Program-made: the position numbers and the translations under genes
Shown here: positions 37,843 through 47,552 of the stretch, piece by piece
Position numbering within the stretch: position 1 is the stretch's first letter
Layout of the letters: each line of letters opens with the position of its first letter
Notes under the pieces: model-generated
The model's database searches: none
The model's input: the letters and a program-made list of their open reading frames with translations, nothing else
Told to the model about the DNA's origin: nothing
Assembly: GCF_019711615.1 (NCBI RefSeq)
Contig: NZ_JAIGNS010000002.1
Location: 917,501-981,500, forward strand
From: Qipengyuania intermedia
GTDB lineage: Bacteria > Pseudomonadota > Alphaproteobacteria > Sphingomonadales > Sphingomonadaceae
Length of the DNA stretch: 64,000 nt
Direction: 5' to 3'

Positions 37843-40506
37843 ATGACGTCGACCAACGAAATCCGCCGCTCCTTCCTCGATTACTTTGCCGCCAATGGGC
37901 ACGAGGAAGTGCAGAGCGCACCCCTGGTGCCCTTCAGCGATCCCACACTGATGTTCGTCAATGCGGGCATGGTGCCGTTCAAGAATGCGTTTACCGGCCT
38001 CGAAACGCCGCCGGCGCCGCGTGCGACGAGCTCGCAGAAATGCGTGCGCGCAGGCGGCAAGCATAACGATTTGGACAATGTCGGCTACACCGCGCGCCAC
38101 CATACCTTCTTCGAAATGCTCGGCAATTTCAGCTTTGGCGACTATTTCAAGGAACAGGCGATCGACCATGCGTGGACGCTGCTGACCAAGGAGTGGGGTC
38201 TCGATCCCGAAAAGCTGCTGGTTACGGTCTACCACACGGACGACGAAGCTTTCGACCTGTGGAAGAAGCGCACCGGATTTGCCGACGACAAGATCATCCG
38301 CATCCCGACCAAGGACAATTTCTGGGCCATGGGATCGGATGGTCCGTGTGGCCCGTGTTCGGAAATCTTCTACGACCACGGCGATCACATCTGGGGCGGC
38401 CCTCCGGGCAGCCCGGAAGAGGATGGTGACCGCTTCGTCGAAATCTGGAACCTCGTCTTCATGCAGTTCACGCAGGAAGCGGACGAGATCGTCGGCGACC
38501 TGCCAAAGCCCAGCATCGATACCGGTATGGGCATCGAGCGCGTAGCGGCGGTCATGCAGGGCGTGCATGACAATTACGACACCGACACTTTCAAGGCGCT
38601 GATCGGAGCCAGCGAGGCGCTTACCGGAGTGAAGGCCGAAGGCGACCAGCGGGCCAGCCACCGCGTCATCGCCGACCACTTGCGCTCGACCAGCTTCCTG
38701 CTGGCCGACGGCGTCCTGCCGAGTAACGAAGGCCGCGGCTATGTCCTTCGCCGCATTATGCGCCGTGCCATGCGCCACGCCCACCTGCTGGGTGCGAGCC
38801 AGCCGCTCATGCATCGCCTCGTGCCCGAACTCGTCAGCGAAATGGGCGCTGCCTATCCCGAACTGGTACGCGGCCAGCCGCTGATTCAGGAAGTGCTGGA
38901 GCGCGAAGAAACGCAGTTCCGCCGCACGCTCGACAAGGGCCTCAAGCTCCTCGACGAAGCCACCGGCGACATGGGCGAGGGCGGCACGCTGGACGGCGAG
39001 ACCGCGTTCAAGCTCTACGACACCTATGGCTTTCCCTACGACCTCACCGAAGACGCGCTGCGCAATCGCGGTATCGGCGTCGACAAGGACGGCTTCGATG
39101 CCGCCATGGCGCAGCAAAAGGCAGCTGCGCGCGCAGCGTGGAAAGGCTCGGGCGAGGCGGCCAGCGAGGAAGTCTGGTTCGACATCGCAGAGCGCGAAGG
39201 CTCGACCGAGTTTACCGGCTACAGCTCCGACACGGGCGAGGCGGAAGTCGTCGCTCTCGTAAAGGACGGAGTGGAACTCGACAGCGCGTCCGAAGGTGAC
39301 GACGTGATCGTGCTGACCAACCAGACGCCCTTCTACGGCGAGAGCGGCGGCCAGACAGGCGATGCCGGGCGCATCTGGACGCCCGAGGGCCTCGAGATCG
39401 CCGTTTCGACGACGAACAAGCCGCTTGGGCGTTTGCACACGCACGTCGCCAAGGTCGCCAAGGGAACGATCAAGGTCGGCGATGCCGTCCATCTCGAAAT
39501 CGATGCCGGGCGCCGCGATCGCATCCGTGCGAACCACTCGGCGACGCACCTTGTTCACGCAGCGCTGCGCAATCGTCTCGGCGGCCATGTGACGCAGAAG
39601 GGCTCGCTCGTTTCGGACGATCGTTTCCGCTTCGACTTTTCCCACCCCAAGCCGCTGTCGGACGAGGACATCGCGGCGATCGAAGCCGAGGTGAACGAAG
39701 AAATCCGTGCAAACGAAACCGTCGGCACGCGCCTGATGACGCCCGACGATGCCGTGGCTGCCGGCGCCTTGGCGCTGTTCGGTGAGAAATACGGCGACGA
39801 AGTCCGCGTCCTGTCGATGGGTCGCAGGGGCGACGAGGGCACGAATTACTCGGTCGAACTGTGCGGCGGCACCCACGTCGAAGCGACGGGCGATATCGGC
39901 CTGTTCAAGATCGTCAGCGAGAGCGCAGTCAGCTCCGGCGTACGCCGTATCGAAGCGCTGACGGGAGAGGCGGCACGCCAGTGGCTGCTGACCCGCGACG
40001 AAACGGTGCGCGCAATCGCGGGCGCTCTCAAGACCTCTCCGGACGAAGCCGCCGCGCGCGTGTCGGCCTTAGTTGAAGAGCGCAAGCGCCTCGAAAAGGA
40101 ACTTGCCGAAGCCAAGCGCGCCCTTGCGTTGGGTGGCGGCGGCTCGGGTGATGCTGCGACTGCCGACGAAGACATCGGTGGTATCACCTTCTCCGGCCAG
40201 GTGATCGAGGGCCTCAATCCCAAGGAACTGCGCCCGCTTCTCGACGAGGCGAAAAAGCGCATGGGATCGGGCGTTGCCGCGATTTGTGCCGTCAACGACG
40301 GAAAAGGCGCCTTTGCCGTTGCCGTGACGGACGATCTTACCGATCGCGTCAGTGCGGTCGACCTCGTCCGTGCCGGCGTCGAAGCCTTGGGCGGCAAGGG
40401 CGGTGGAGGCCGTCCCGACATGGCGCAGGGTGGCGGTCCCGACGGGGCCAAGGCGGACGATGCGCTTGCCGCCGTCCGCACCGCGCTCGAACGCGAAAAC
40501 GCCTGA
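37843..40506 (+). CDS. alaS: Alanyl-tRNA synthetase
   Basis: 887 residues, full length. Class II catalytic core: [50 protein letters not shown] and [15 protein letters not shown]. Editing domain with HxxxH ([13 protein letters not shown]) and the distal CGGTH of [12 protein letters not shown]. The C-terminal oligomerisation/C-Ala domain ends with a Gly-rich segment ([17 protein letters not shown]) typical of AlaRS. Start chosen at ATG 37843 ([11 protein letters not shown]); a terminator overlaps the stop. Confidence 0.99.
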   Translation: MTSTNEIRRSFLDYFAANGHEEVQSAPLVPFSDPTLMFVNAGMVPFKNAFTGLETPPAPRATSSQKCVRAGGKHNDLDNVGYTARHHTFFEMLGNFSFGDYFKEQAIDHAWTLLTKEWGLDPEKLLVTVYHTDDEAFDLWKKRTGFADDKIIRIPTKDNFWAMGSDGPCGPCSEIFYDHGDHIWGGPPGSPEEDGDRFVEIWNLVFMQFTQEADEIVGDLPKPSIDTGMGIERVAAVMQGVHDNYDTDTFKALIGASEALTGVKAEGDQRASHRVIADHLRSTSFLLADGVLPSNEGRGYVLRRIMRRAMRHAHLLGASQPLMHRLVPELVSEMGAAYPELVRGQPLIQEVLEREETQFRRTLDKGLKLLDEATGDMGEGGTLDGETAFKLYDTYGFPYDLTEDALRNRGIGVDKDGFDAAMAQQKAAARAAWKGSGEAASEEVWFDIAEREGSTEFTGYSSDTGEAEVVALVKDGVELDSASEGDDVIVLTNQTPFYGESGGQTGDAGRIWTPEGLEIAVSTTNKPLGRLHTHVAKVAKGTIKVGDAVHLEIDAGRRDRIRANHSATHLVHAALRNRLGGHVTQKGSLVSDDRFRFDFSHPKPLSDEDIAAIEAEVNEEIRANETVGTRLMTPDDAVAAGALALFGEKYGDEVRVLSMGRRGDEGTNYSVELCGGTHVEATGDIGLFKIVSESAVSSGVRRIEALTGEAARQWLLTRDETVRAIAGALKTSPDEAAARVSALVEERKRLEKELAEAKRALALGGGGSGDAATADEDIGGITFSGQVIEGLNPKELRPLLDEAKKRMGSGVAAICAVNDGKGAFAVAVTDDLTDRVSAVDLVRAGVEALGGKGGGGRPDMAQGGGPDGAKADDALAAVRTALERENA

Positions 40507-40530
40507 CGGACCGGGGTCCGTCAGGCGCTT
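40501..40530 (+). terminator. Rho-independent terminator of alaS
   Basis: GCCTGACGGAC (40501-40511) and GTCCGTCAGGC (40516-40526) pair perfectly around CGGG, followed by GCTTTC. The TGA stop of alaS lies inside the left arm. Confidence 0.88.
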
Positions 40531-40547
40531 TCAAATCTTACCGTAGA

Positions 40548-40727
40548 TCAGGCGCTGGGCGTTTTCTTCGTCACGCCGCTGGAGCCCTGCTCGATATCGT
40601 AACCTTCGGTATCGCCGGGTTTGCCGCGTAGTTGATCGGGGGCCTGGTCCTTCAAGGGATCAGCCACGTTCTGCGGCTTGAACTTTTCGTCGTTCGGGAT
40701 CGGTTTGGTTGGATCTGTGTCGCTCAT
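40548..40727 (-). CDS. Small disordered hydrophilic protein, function unknown
   Basis: 59 residues (MSDTDPTKPIPNDEKFKPQ ... GSSGVTKKTPSA), rich in Pro, Asp and Lys, without hydrophobic segments, so probably disordered in the cytoplasm. The ATG at 40725-40727 follows an excellent ribosome site (AAAGGAG, seven bases). Proteins of this composition are common in sphingomonads and often stress-related, but I cannot name it. It converges on alaS and lies 53 bases upstream of the antiporter stop on the same strand. Confidence 0.65.
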   Translation of the reverse strand: MSDTDPTKPIPNDEKFKPQNVADPLKDQAPDQLRGKPGDTEGYDIEQGSSGVTKKTPSA

Positions 40728-40780
40728 TTGTGTCTCCTTTGCCTAACCAACGCATCGGAAACGCAAGAGTTCACATAAAA

Positions 40781-42541
40781 TCAGCCGTCTATCGTGCCCG
40801 AGCGTAGCTTCGGCTTATAGGTCAGCGCGCCGTCCTCCTCGATCCGGGCGCGGAATTCGTCCCGCTTTTCGTGAATGGAGGCGATGACAGGCCCCATGGC
40901 GACGCCGATGTCGACCAGCACCGCTTCGGACAATTGCAACGTCGCCTCCAGCGTTTCGGGCACGGCATGGCTTGCTCCGGCACGATAGAGCGCGGACGCA
41001 TGTGCAATGTCGCGTGCGCGCGCCACGATCAGGAGATCGGGGTAACTGGCGCGCAGCTTGGCGACCACGCGCTGGGCGAGGATCGGCTCGTCCATGGTGA
41101 GGACGACCGCAAGCGCATTCTCGATCCCGAGATGCTGCAGCACATCGCCCCTGGCAGCATCGCCGAAGACCGCGCGGTACCCCTTCCGCTTCGCACTTTC
41201 GATGATGTCGGCATCGGCATCGATCGCGATGTAGGGTTTCTCATGCTCGTCGAGCATTTGCGCGATCAGCCGGCCCACGCGGCCCGCGCCGATGATGATG
41301 ACCCGCGGTTCGCCCTCGTCATCTTCCGGAAGCTCGGGAGCGGGCTCGACGCGGCGGCCGACCACGCGGCCTAGCCGTGCAAGAAGCGGCGTGAAGGTGA
41401 GACCGATAGCGGTGACGATCTGCCAGAATTGCGCAGTCCCGGGCTGGATCAGCATGGCGCTGCTGGCGGCAGCGAGCACGATCAGGGTGGTTTCCGACGG
41501 GCTGGCCATCAGGATGCCCGTTTCCGCAGCGGTGCTCCGGCGTGCGCCCATCAGGCGCAGTAGCGTCCCGGTGAGCAGGGCCTTGAATACGAGGACGCCG
41601 AGCACGGCGATGGCGATCATGCCGATGTTATCCCAGATCGTTCGCAGGTCGATGCTCATTCCCACCGTAATGAGGAAGATACCGAGCGCCAGGCCCTTGA
41701 ACGGCTCCATGATGGTCTCGACTTCGCCGTGATATTCGGTTTCCGCGATGAGCAGGCCGGCGATCAGGGCGCCGACGATGGGCGACAGCCCGACGGCTGC
41801 CGTGGCCAGGCTCGAACCGATGACAACGAGCAGGGCGGCGGCGAGGAATAGCTCCGGGCTCTTGGTGCGCGCGGCCTGTGCGAAGAGGCGGGGAAGGGCG
41901 ATCCTGCCCGCGATCATCATCACCGCGATGACCAGGGCACCCTGCCACAGCGTGTCGATCATCCCGCTCCAGCCCTCTGCCTGCGCATTGGGGGCCATGG
42001 CGCCGAGGATGAAGATGATCGGAACGATCATGATGTCCTCGAACAGCAGCATGGACAGCGCCGCCCGTCCGACCGGGCTGGTGCTGCCCGAAATTGGCAG
42101 GACGATGGCTGTCGAGGAAAAGGCGAGGGCGAAGCCCAGCGCCAGCGCGCCGGTCCAGTACTGCCCCATCATGGCCAGAACCGCGGCCAGGCACAGGCCG
42201 CCGATCATCAGCTCCATCGCACCCAGTCCGAAGACCAGCCTTCTCAGTTGCCATAGGCGGTTAAAGGAAAGTTCGAGACCGATTGCGAAGAGGAGCAGGA
42301 TGATCCCGAATTCCGCAAATGGCTCCAGCGCCTCGGGATCGGATATGGTTATATGTTCCAGCAGTGGTCTTTCGTAGACCAGCTGCCCGAGGCCATAGGG
42401 GCCGACGAGAATGCCGATCAGGATGAAACCGATGACCGGTGTGATGCGGAATCGCGTGAAGACCGGGATCACTAGGCCCGCCGCGCCCAGGATGACGAGT
42501 GCGTCGGAAATTGCGGGAGAAGCGAGGTCGCCAGATGCCAT
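40781..42541 (-). CDS. CPA2 monovalent cation:proton antiporter with TrkA-N domain (KefB/KefC-like)
   Basis: 586 residues. About 12 membrane helices (residues 10-400), including FRITPVIGFILIGILVGPYGLG and the ion-binding GLSPIVGALIAGLLIAET, belong to the sodium/hydrogen exchanger family; a cytoplasmic RCK/TrkA-N domain follows (VIIIGAGRVGRLIAQML, AIDADADIIESAKRKG, VFGDAARGDVL). It should export K+ in exchange for protons under ligand control. No KefF/KefG partner is adjacent, and the usual glutathione-site cannot be judged. Confidence 0.92.
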   Translation of the reverse strand: MASGDLASPAISDALVILGAAGLVIPVFTRFRITPVIGFILIGILVGPYGLGQLVYERPLLEHITISDPEALEPFAEFGIILLLFAIGLELSFNRLWQLRRLVFGLGAMELMIGGLCLAAVLAMMGQYWTGALALGFALAFSSTAIVLPISGSTSPVGRAALSMLLFEDIMIVPIIFILGAMAPNAQAEGWSGMIDTLWQGALVIAVMMIAGRIALPRLFAQAARTKSPELFLAAALLVVIGSSLATAAVGLSPIVGALIAGLLIAETEYHGEVETIMEPFKGLALGIFLITVGMSIDLRTIWDNIGMIAIAVLGVLVFKALLTGTLLRLMGARRSTAAETGILMASPSETTLIVLAAASSAMLIQPGTAQFWQIVTAIGLTFTPLLARLGRVVGRRVEPAPELPEDDEGEPRVIIIGAGRVGRLIAQMLDEHEKPYIAIDADADIIESAKRKGYRAVFGDAARGDVLQHLGIENALAVVLTMDEPILAQRVVAKLRASYPDLLIVARARDIAHASALYRAGASHAVPETLEATLQLSEAVLVDIGVAMGPVIASIHEKRDEFRARIEEDGALTYKPKLRSGTIDG

Positions 42542-42680
42542 GCACTTGCCTTATGGTCTTCGGCTGTCCTTGTCATCCGGCTTTGCGCGCTGAATGCACG
42601 GGAGAATTGGCCGGTTCAGGGTTCGCTAACGCAAAAGCGATAGATCGGCGGTGAAAGGTCGCACTTTGAAGAGAAACCCA

Positions 42681-45077
42681 ATGCGTTCGAACCTGCTGCG
42701 TGCATGCGCTGCATTGAGCATGGCGTCCGTCCTCTACGCCTGTGGAGGAGGGGGTGGCAGCGACCGCCCGATCAGCACGCCGCGTCCGGCGCCTACGCCC
42801 ACACCGAGCCCGACGCCGACGCCGAGTCCCACGCCGACGCCAAGTCCGACGCCGTCTCCGACCAACTTCCAGACACGCGAGTTCGACCAGTCGGACGGTC
42901 CCAAGTTCCATGGCGCGATCACCGCGTGGGAAAATGGCGCGACGGGAGCGGGGTCGATCATTGCGGTCATCGATTCCGGCATCGATCTCGACAGCCCCGA
43001 ATTCGCCAATCGTATCCATCCCCAGTCGCAGGACGTCGCGGGCAACCGGTCCGTCAACGGGGTCGACGACCACGGGACCAATGTAAGCCTGGTCGCGGCG
43101 GGTGCGCGCGATGGCATCGGTGTGCTCGGCATGGCGTTCGACGCCGAAATCCTTGCACTGCGCGCCGATTCACCGGGCAGCTGCGCAACCGACACGCCCG
43201 ATGATCCCTCGCTGGGATGCAGCTTTTTCGACCGCGACATCGCTCGCGGGATCGACGTAGCTGTAAGCGCCGGGGCAACCGTGGTGAACCTCAGCCTTGG
43301 TGGCCAGTCACCGGGTAATGCGGTTCTCGACGCTGTCAGGCGTGCCTCTGCTGCAGGGGTCGTGATCGTCGTTTCGTCGGGCAATTACGGTGACGGCAGC
43401 GATCCCGATTTCGACCAGTTCCAGCCCACCCCCTTCGCCAGCGATATCCGGGCTGCCGGCGGCGACAATGTGATCATCGTCGGCTCGGTCGACGAGAACG
43501 GCGATTTTTCCAGCTTCGCCAATCCGGCCGGCAACGACGCGCAATATTACCTCTCGGCGCGCGGCGAGGCGGTCTGCTGTGTTTACGAAGACGGCGAGAT
43601 CTACATCGAGACGACCTCGGAAGGGCAGTTCGTCATCCTGTTCTCCGGCACCAGCTTCGCCGCGCCGCAAGTCGCTGGTGCGGTTGCCCTGATCCGGCAG
43701 GCATTCCCCAATCTCAGCGGCGCGGAGATCGTCGAGCTCCTGCTCGAAAGCGCGAGGGACGGCGGGGCCGTCGGCACGGATGCGATCTTCGGCAGGGGAA
43801 TACTCGACGTTGCCCAGGCCTTCCGTCCCGCCGGCGCAATGTCGGTTGCGGGGACCACAATTCGTCTGACCGGAAACCAGCCGACTGCGGTGGGATCGCC
43901 GGCGATGGGCGACGCGCTTTCTTCATACGGCGGCATGGCCGTAATCGCGACCGACAAATACGATCGGGCCTTCTCGGTCGATCTTGGCGGGGGCTTGAAG
44001 GACGCGAACCGCGACAACGACAGGTTGCGCGCAGCCCTTGCGACGGGTGCGACGCGCCATGTCGTGAACGAGGGTGCGCTATCGATGGCATTCAGCGTTT
44101 CGGACAGGCTCGCCGCACGGGGAGGGCTGGAAGCTCCCACGGAACTCCTCCTTTCGAGCGGCGAGGCGGACACTGCCAGATTGCTCGCCGGCAGGGTCAT
44201 CGCGCGGTTGTCGCCCAAGATGGCATTCGGCTTTTCGGTCAACGAGGGCGCCCGCGGCCTGACGACGCAGTTGGCAGGCGCGAGCGAACCGGCGTTCCTG
44301 ATCGCCGGTTCGGGTAACGGCGCGTCCCCCTTCCGAAGCCGCGACCAGCGCGCGTTTGCGGCAGGTTTCGATCTCTCGCCGGACGCAAGCGCGACGGTGA
44401 CGTTCGAAGAGGGGCGCATCGCTCTGGGGACGGATGCATTGCTTATCGACCGCCAGCCCGAAGTGTTCGACCGTCTGGGCTTCGCGCGCGCAGGTATCGA
44501 ACTCAGCAGCCTGGGGCTGCCGGTCGAAAGCTCGGTCGCGGTGGACTGGATGCGGGAAGACAAGACGCTGCTCGGCGGCTGGTTCGGCGGGTCCCTGGGC
44601 GGCGCGGGATCGCAGAGCCTCACCGTAACGACGCGGCTCGCGCATTCCTTCGGGTCATACTGGACGCTCGGCGGAGCGTATCAGAACGGGTGGTTTTTTG
44701 CCGATGAGGCAGGGCTCATAAGCAATTCGAAGGGTCTTAGGTCCTCCGGCTGGTCGGTGGATTTGCAGCGCCGCGGTGTCTTCGGCCTCGCCGACAGCAT
44801 GGCGTTCCGCCTGTCGCAACCGATCCGCGTGGAGCGCGGCGGGCTTAACCTGCGCGTACCGACCGGCTACGATTACGCGACCGAAAGCGCGCTTTTCTCC
44901 AACCGACGTCTCTCGCTGGCACCCAGCGGGCGGGAAGTCGTTGGCGAAGCACGCTGGACCGGGCCGGTGTCCTTCGGCTGGGGCGGCGCTTCGCTGTTCT
45001 ATCGTCACCAGCCCGACCATGTCGCAGACAGCCCGGCGGAAGTCGGCGCGGCAGCGACTTTCAACGCCCGCTTCTAG
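42681..45077 (+). CDS. S8 (subtilisin-like) serine protease with Pro-Thr linker and autotransporter-like C-terminus
   Basis: 798 residues from ATG 42681 (a GTG ten codons upstream is possible). Lipoprotein-type signal with Cys21 (VLYACGGGGG), then a repeat of PTP/SPT units (residues 36-61). The protease domain has Asp98 (AVIDSGID), His131 (DDHGTNV) and Ser325 (FSGTSFAAPQ), an intact triad. Residues 400-798 are beta-rich (SVDLGGG, FSVSDRLAARGG, GFSVNEGARG, WTLGGAYQNGWFF) and end AATFNARF, as in outer-membrane barrels. Probably displayed on or released at the cell surface. Single gene. Confidence 0.9.
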   Translation: MRSNLLRACAALSMASVLYACGGGGGSDRPISTPRPAPTPTPSPTPTPSPTPTPSPTPSPTNFQTREFDQSDGPKFHGAITAWENGATGAGSIIAVIDSGIDLDSPEFANRIHPQSQDVAGNRSVNGVDDHGTNVSLVAAGARDGIGVLGMAFDAEILALRADSPGSCATDTPDDPSLGCSFFDRDIARGIDVAVSAGATVVNLSLGGQSPGNAVLDAVRRASAAGVVIVVSSGNYGDGSDPDFDQFQPTPFASDIRAAGGDNVIIVGSVDENGDFSSFANPAGNDAQYYLSARGEAVCCVYEDGEIYIETTSEGQFVILFSGTSFAAPQVAGAVALIRQAFPNLSGAEIVELLLESARDGGAVGTDAIFGRGILDVAQAFRPAGAMSVAGTTIRLTGNQPTAVGSPAMGDALSSYGGMAVIATDKYDRAFSVDLGGGLKDANRDNDRLRAALATGATRHVVNEGALSMAFSVSDRLAARGGLEAPTELLLSSGEADTARLLAGRVIARLSPKMAFGFSVNEGARGLTTQLAGASEPAFLIAGSGNGASPFRSRDQRAFAAGFDLSPDASATVTFEEGRIALGTDALLIDRQPEVFDRLGFARAGIELSSLGLPVESSVAVDWMREDKTLLGGWFGGSLGGAGSQSLTVTTRLAHSFGSYWTLGGAYQNGWFFADEAGLISNSKGLRSSGWSVDLQRRGVFGLADSMAFRLSQPIRVERGGLNLRVPTGYDYATESALFSNRRLSLAPSGREVVGEARWTGPVSFGWGGASLFYRHQPDHVADSPAEVGAAATFNARF

Positions 45078-45079
45078 CC

Positions 45080-46735
45080 TCAGCCGCCACCGGGACCGGC
45101 AGGACCAAGCGGCTCCCGGCGCGGACGGGGTTTTCCGGGGTGCTTGCCGTCCTCATCCCACTCGATGCGGTAGAGGTCGAAGCGGCGGTCGGCGAGGTTG
45201 CGGACCGTGCCTTCCGCGCGCGCCCATTGCAGGTCGGCGAGGTTCACATCGCTGATGGTGAGCGTCTCGACATTCTCGGTGGACTCGGCCGCAATCCCGT
45301 CGCGCGCGAAGGGAAAGTCGCAAGGTGTCAGGATGCAGCTTTGCGCATACTGGATATCCATGTTCCCGACGTTCGGCAGGTTTCCGACATTGCCGGAGAG
45401 CACGACGAAGCACTGGTTCTCGATGGCGCGTGCCTGGCCGCAATAGCGCACACGCAGATAGCCCTGGCGACTGTCGGTGCAGAAGGGCACGAAGATGATG
45501 CGCGCGCCTTCGTCGGCAAGGCGGCGGGATAGTTCGGGGAATTCGCTGTCGTAGCAGATCTGCACGCCGATCGGGCCGCAGTCGGTCTGGATCACCTCGA
45601 CCTTGTCGCCGCCCTTGATGTTCCACCAATACCGCTCGTTCGGGGTGGGGTGGATCTTCTCCTGCGCATGCACCGATCCGTCGCGCAGGCAGACATAGGC
45701 GACGTTATGGATGTCGCCGTCGTCCATGCGGGTGGGGTGGCTACCTGCGATGATGTTGATGTTGTAGCGCATAGCCATTTCGGAAATGTCGTCGCGCAGG
45801 CGAGGGGTGTATTCGGACAACCGCTCGATCGCCTCGACCGGAGAAAGTTCCTTCTCCTCGAAACTCAGCAACATAAGCGTGAAAAGTTCTGGAAAGACTA
45901 TGAAGTCCGATTCGTAATCGCTTGCAACATCGACGAAATATGTGACGTGACGCATGAACTCTTCATAGTCCGCCACTGCGCGCGCCTGCAGCTGGCAGGT
46001 TGCCACACGAACCGCCTCGACCCCGCGTGGGATACGCTTTTTCACCGGCTGGTCGCGCTCCACATAGGGGTTGCGCCAGACCATCATCACGGCGTTCGCC
46101 ATGCTGGCCTTGTCTTCGGGAAGATAGCCTTCCATCACCCGCTCCGGCTCGAAGCCGTTGGCGAGCTGGAAGCGCAGGACGGGATCGTGCAGCTTCCCGG
46201 CCACGACCTGGTCGAGATAATCCTGCGGGCCATCGACCTTGCGGCGCAGGCGGCGGTAGTTCGGCATACGCCCGGCAAAGACGATGCCGGTCAGGTCCTT
46301 CTCCTCGGCCAACGCGCGGCGTTCTTCGTAAAGACGGCGCCCGATGCGCACGCCGCGCACCTTGGGATCGACACACATCTCGTAGCCGTAGAGCCAGTCG
46401 CCGGTCGGATCGTGGCGGCTGCCGTAGCCATTGCCGGTGATCTCGTCCCAGTCATGCTCCTGGAAAGCCAGCGCTTCGGCAAGTTGCATCGTCGCGCAAT
46501 AGCCGACCACCTCGTCGTCTAGAGTGGCGACGAAGCACCCTTCCTTGAAGTTGTTGATCTGGCCGCGGATTTCGCCGTGGGTATAGGCGGGCATGTCCTC
46601 GTAAACCCGCCGCACGAGGTTCGCGATGCCGGGAATATCCTTGATCTTCGCATTGCGGACGTCGAGCCGCTTCTGCCCGAACTTTTCGCTGCCCTTGCGG
46701 CGAGTGGTGCGCTTCTTTGCCGGCTGCTTGGCCAT
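45080..46735 (-). CDS. GNAT acetyltransferase-nitrilase fusion protein
   Basis: 551 residues from MAKQPAKKRTTRRKG, a basic N-terminus. Residues 30-225 are a GNAT fold: EEVVGYCATMQ-like core with the CoA-binding CVDPKVRGVRIGRRLYEERR. Residues 250-530 are a carbon-nitrogen hydrolase with Glu (FIVFPELFTLML), Lys (EKIHPTPNERYWW) and Cys (VQICYDSEFPE) forming the E-K-C triad. This two-domain layout is a recognised nitrilase-superfamily branch (Nit/NAT fusions) whose substrate is unknown. Converges tightly (2 bases) with the S8 protease gene. Confidence 0.9.
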   Translation of the reverse strand: MAKQPAKKRTTRRKGSEKFGQKRLDVRNAKIKDIPGIANLVRRVYEDMPAYTHGEIRGQINNFKEGCFVATLDDEVVGYCATMQLAEALAFQEHDWDEITGNGYGSRHDPTGDWLYGYEMCVDPKVRGVRIGRRLYEERRALAEEKDLTGIVFAGRMPNYRRLRRKVDGPQDYLDQVVAGKLHDPVLRFQLANGFEPERVMEGYLPEDKASMANAVMMVWRNPYVERDQPVKKRIPRGVEAVRVATCQLQARAVADYEEFMRHVTYFVDVASDYESDFIVFPELFTLMLLSFEEKELSPVEAIERLSEYTPRLRDDISEMAMRYNINIIAGSHPTRMDDGDIHNVAYVCLRDGSVHAQEKIHPTPNERYWWNIKGGDKVEVIQTDCGPIGVQICYDSEFPELSRRLADEGARIIFVPFCTDSRQGYLRVRYCGQARAIENQCFVVLSGNVGNLPNVGNMDIQYAQSCILTPCDFPFARDGIAAESTENVETLTISDVNLADLQWARAEGTVRNLADRRFDLYRIEWDEDGKHPGKPRPRREPLGPAGPGGG

Positions 46736-46767
46736 TTTAACCCCGTGTATTTCGATCGACCCCAAAC

Positions 46768-46797
46768 GAAAACGGGGCCGGCGTTGTGCCGACCCCG
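46768..46797 (-). terminator. Rho-independent terminator downstream of the HExxH gene
   Basis: On the minus strand CGGGG-T-CGGC pairs with GCCG-G-CCCCG around ACAAC and is followed by TTTTCG. It lies about 85 bases beyond the stop at 46883 and just before the fusion gene start. Confidence 0.75.
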
Positions 46798-46882
46798 ATG
46801 ATCTGGCTTATCGTGCTAACGAGCAAGTCGCATGGCGGTTTCACGCGGCTGGTTGCACCTGTCCCGCAAGCGTGGCCAGCGA

Positions 46883-47548
46883 CTAAAAATCTTCTGCAGA
46901 AAACAAGGCGGTTACATCACCGCCGTTGGATGCAAGCTCTTGCTCGACCTGCTTCCGACCTCGATAATACATCAAAGCCGGATGGGTTTGGCCGCTCTCT
47001 TCCAGATTTTTTACGTCACTGGGGCTGAGGGCGCTCTCCTGCGCAACATGATCGCAATACCCCTCGACCTTCCATCGCGGCTGCAGGGCCATGGCGACGA
47101 AACCGAAATGGTTGAGCAGGACACCATGCGTTTTCTCATGGGCGATAACCGAGGAAAGCTGGCGCGAGCCGCCAACTCCGGGCCCGCGTACGACACGATC
47201 CGCGTCAAAGTCGGCGCGATTGATAATCAGCTTCTGACCCGCGAGCCGGGTGAGGCCGAATGCACCGCGTGACTGGTTTGCCAGCCAGACCCATCTCCAA
47301 CCGTCGCGGGTGAAGAAAATATCGCGGGTTTCACTGTCACGCGCGATCGGGCTCGCCGCAACCAGCGTGTCGGCACGCTCCATCACGCGCGCAAGATCTG
47401 CTCGGTCGATCGGCGTTTCCGACCAGACGCGATTTCCTTCGATCTCCGTATAGTGCGGAAAAGCGAGAACTTGCGGCGCGATGAGCGGCGATGCCAGGAT
47501 CAGTGCCGCTGCGCCAAATGCTATGCCTGCATATCGGCGCAGCGGCAT
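46883..47548 (-). CDS. Membrane-anchored protein with HExxH motif, putative zinc metallopeptidase
   Basis: 221 residues. An N-terminal hydrophobic segment (YAGIAFGAAALILASPLIA) should anchor or export it. Residues 133-147 read SVIAHEKTHGVLLNHFG: HEKTH at 137-141 is a zinc-binding HExxH motif, and E162 in WKVEGYCDHVAQES could be the third ligand, as in gluzincins. The family is not one I recognise; size and layout resemble small bacterial HExxH proteins that handle a single substrate. It starts four bases after the icd stop, so it is probably co-transcribed with icd. Confidence 0.7.
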   Translation of the reverse strand: MPLRRYAGIAFGAAALILASPLIAPQVLAFPHYTEIEGNRVWSETPIDRADLARVMERADTLVAASPIARDSETRDIFFTRDGWRWVWLANQSRGAFGLTRLAGQKLIINRADFDADRVVRGPGVGGSRQLSSVIAHEKTHGVLLNHFGFVAMALQPRWKVEGYCDHVAQESALSPSDVKNLEESGQTHPALMYYRGRKQVEQELASNGGDVTALFSAEDF

Positions 47549-47552
47549 GTTT

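Noticed and set aside
37828..39876. Long minus-strand open frame inside alaS
   Set aside because: Antisense of AlaRS, without start context or family.
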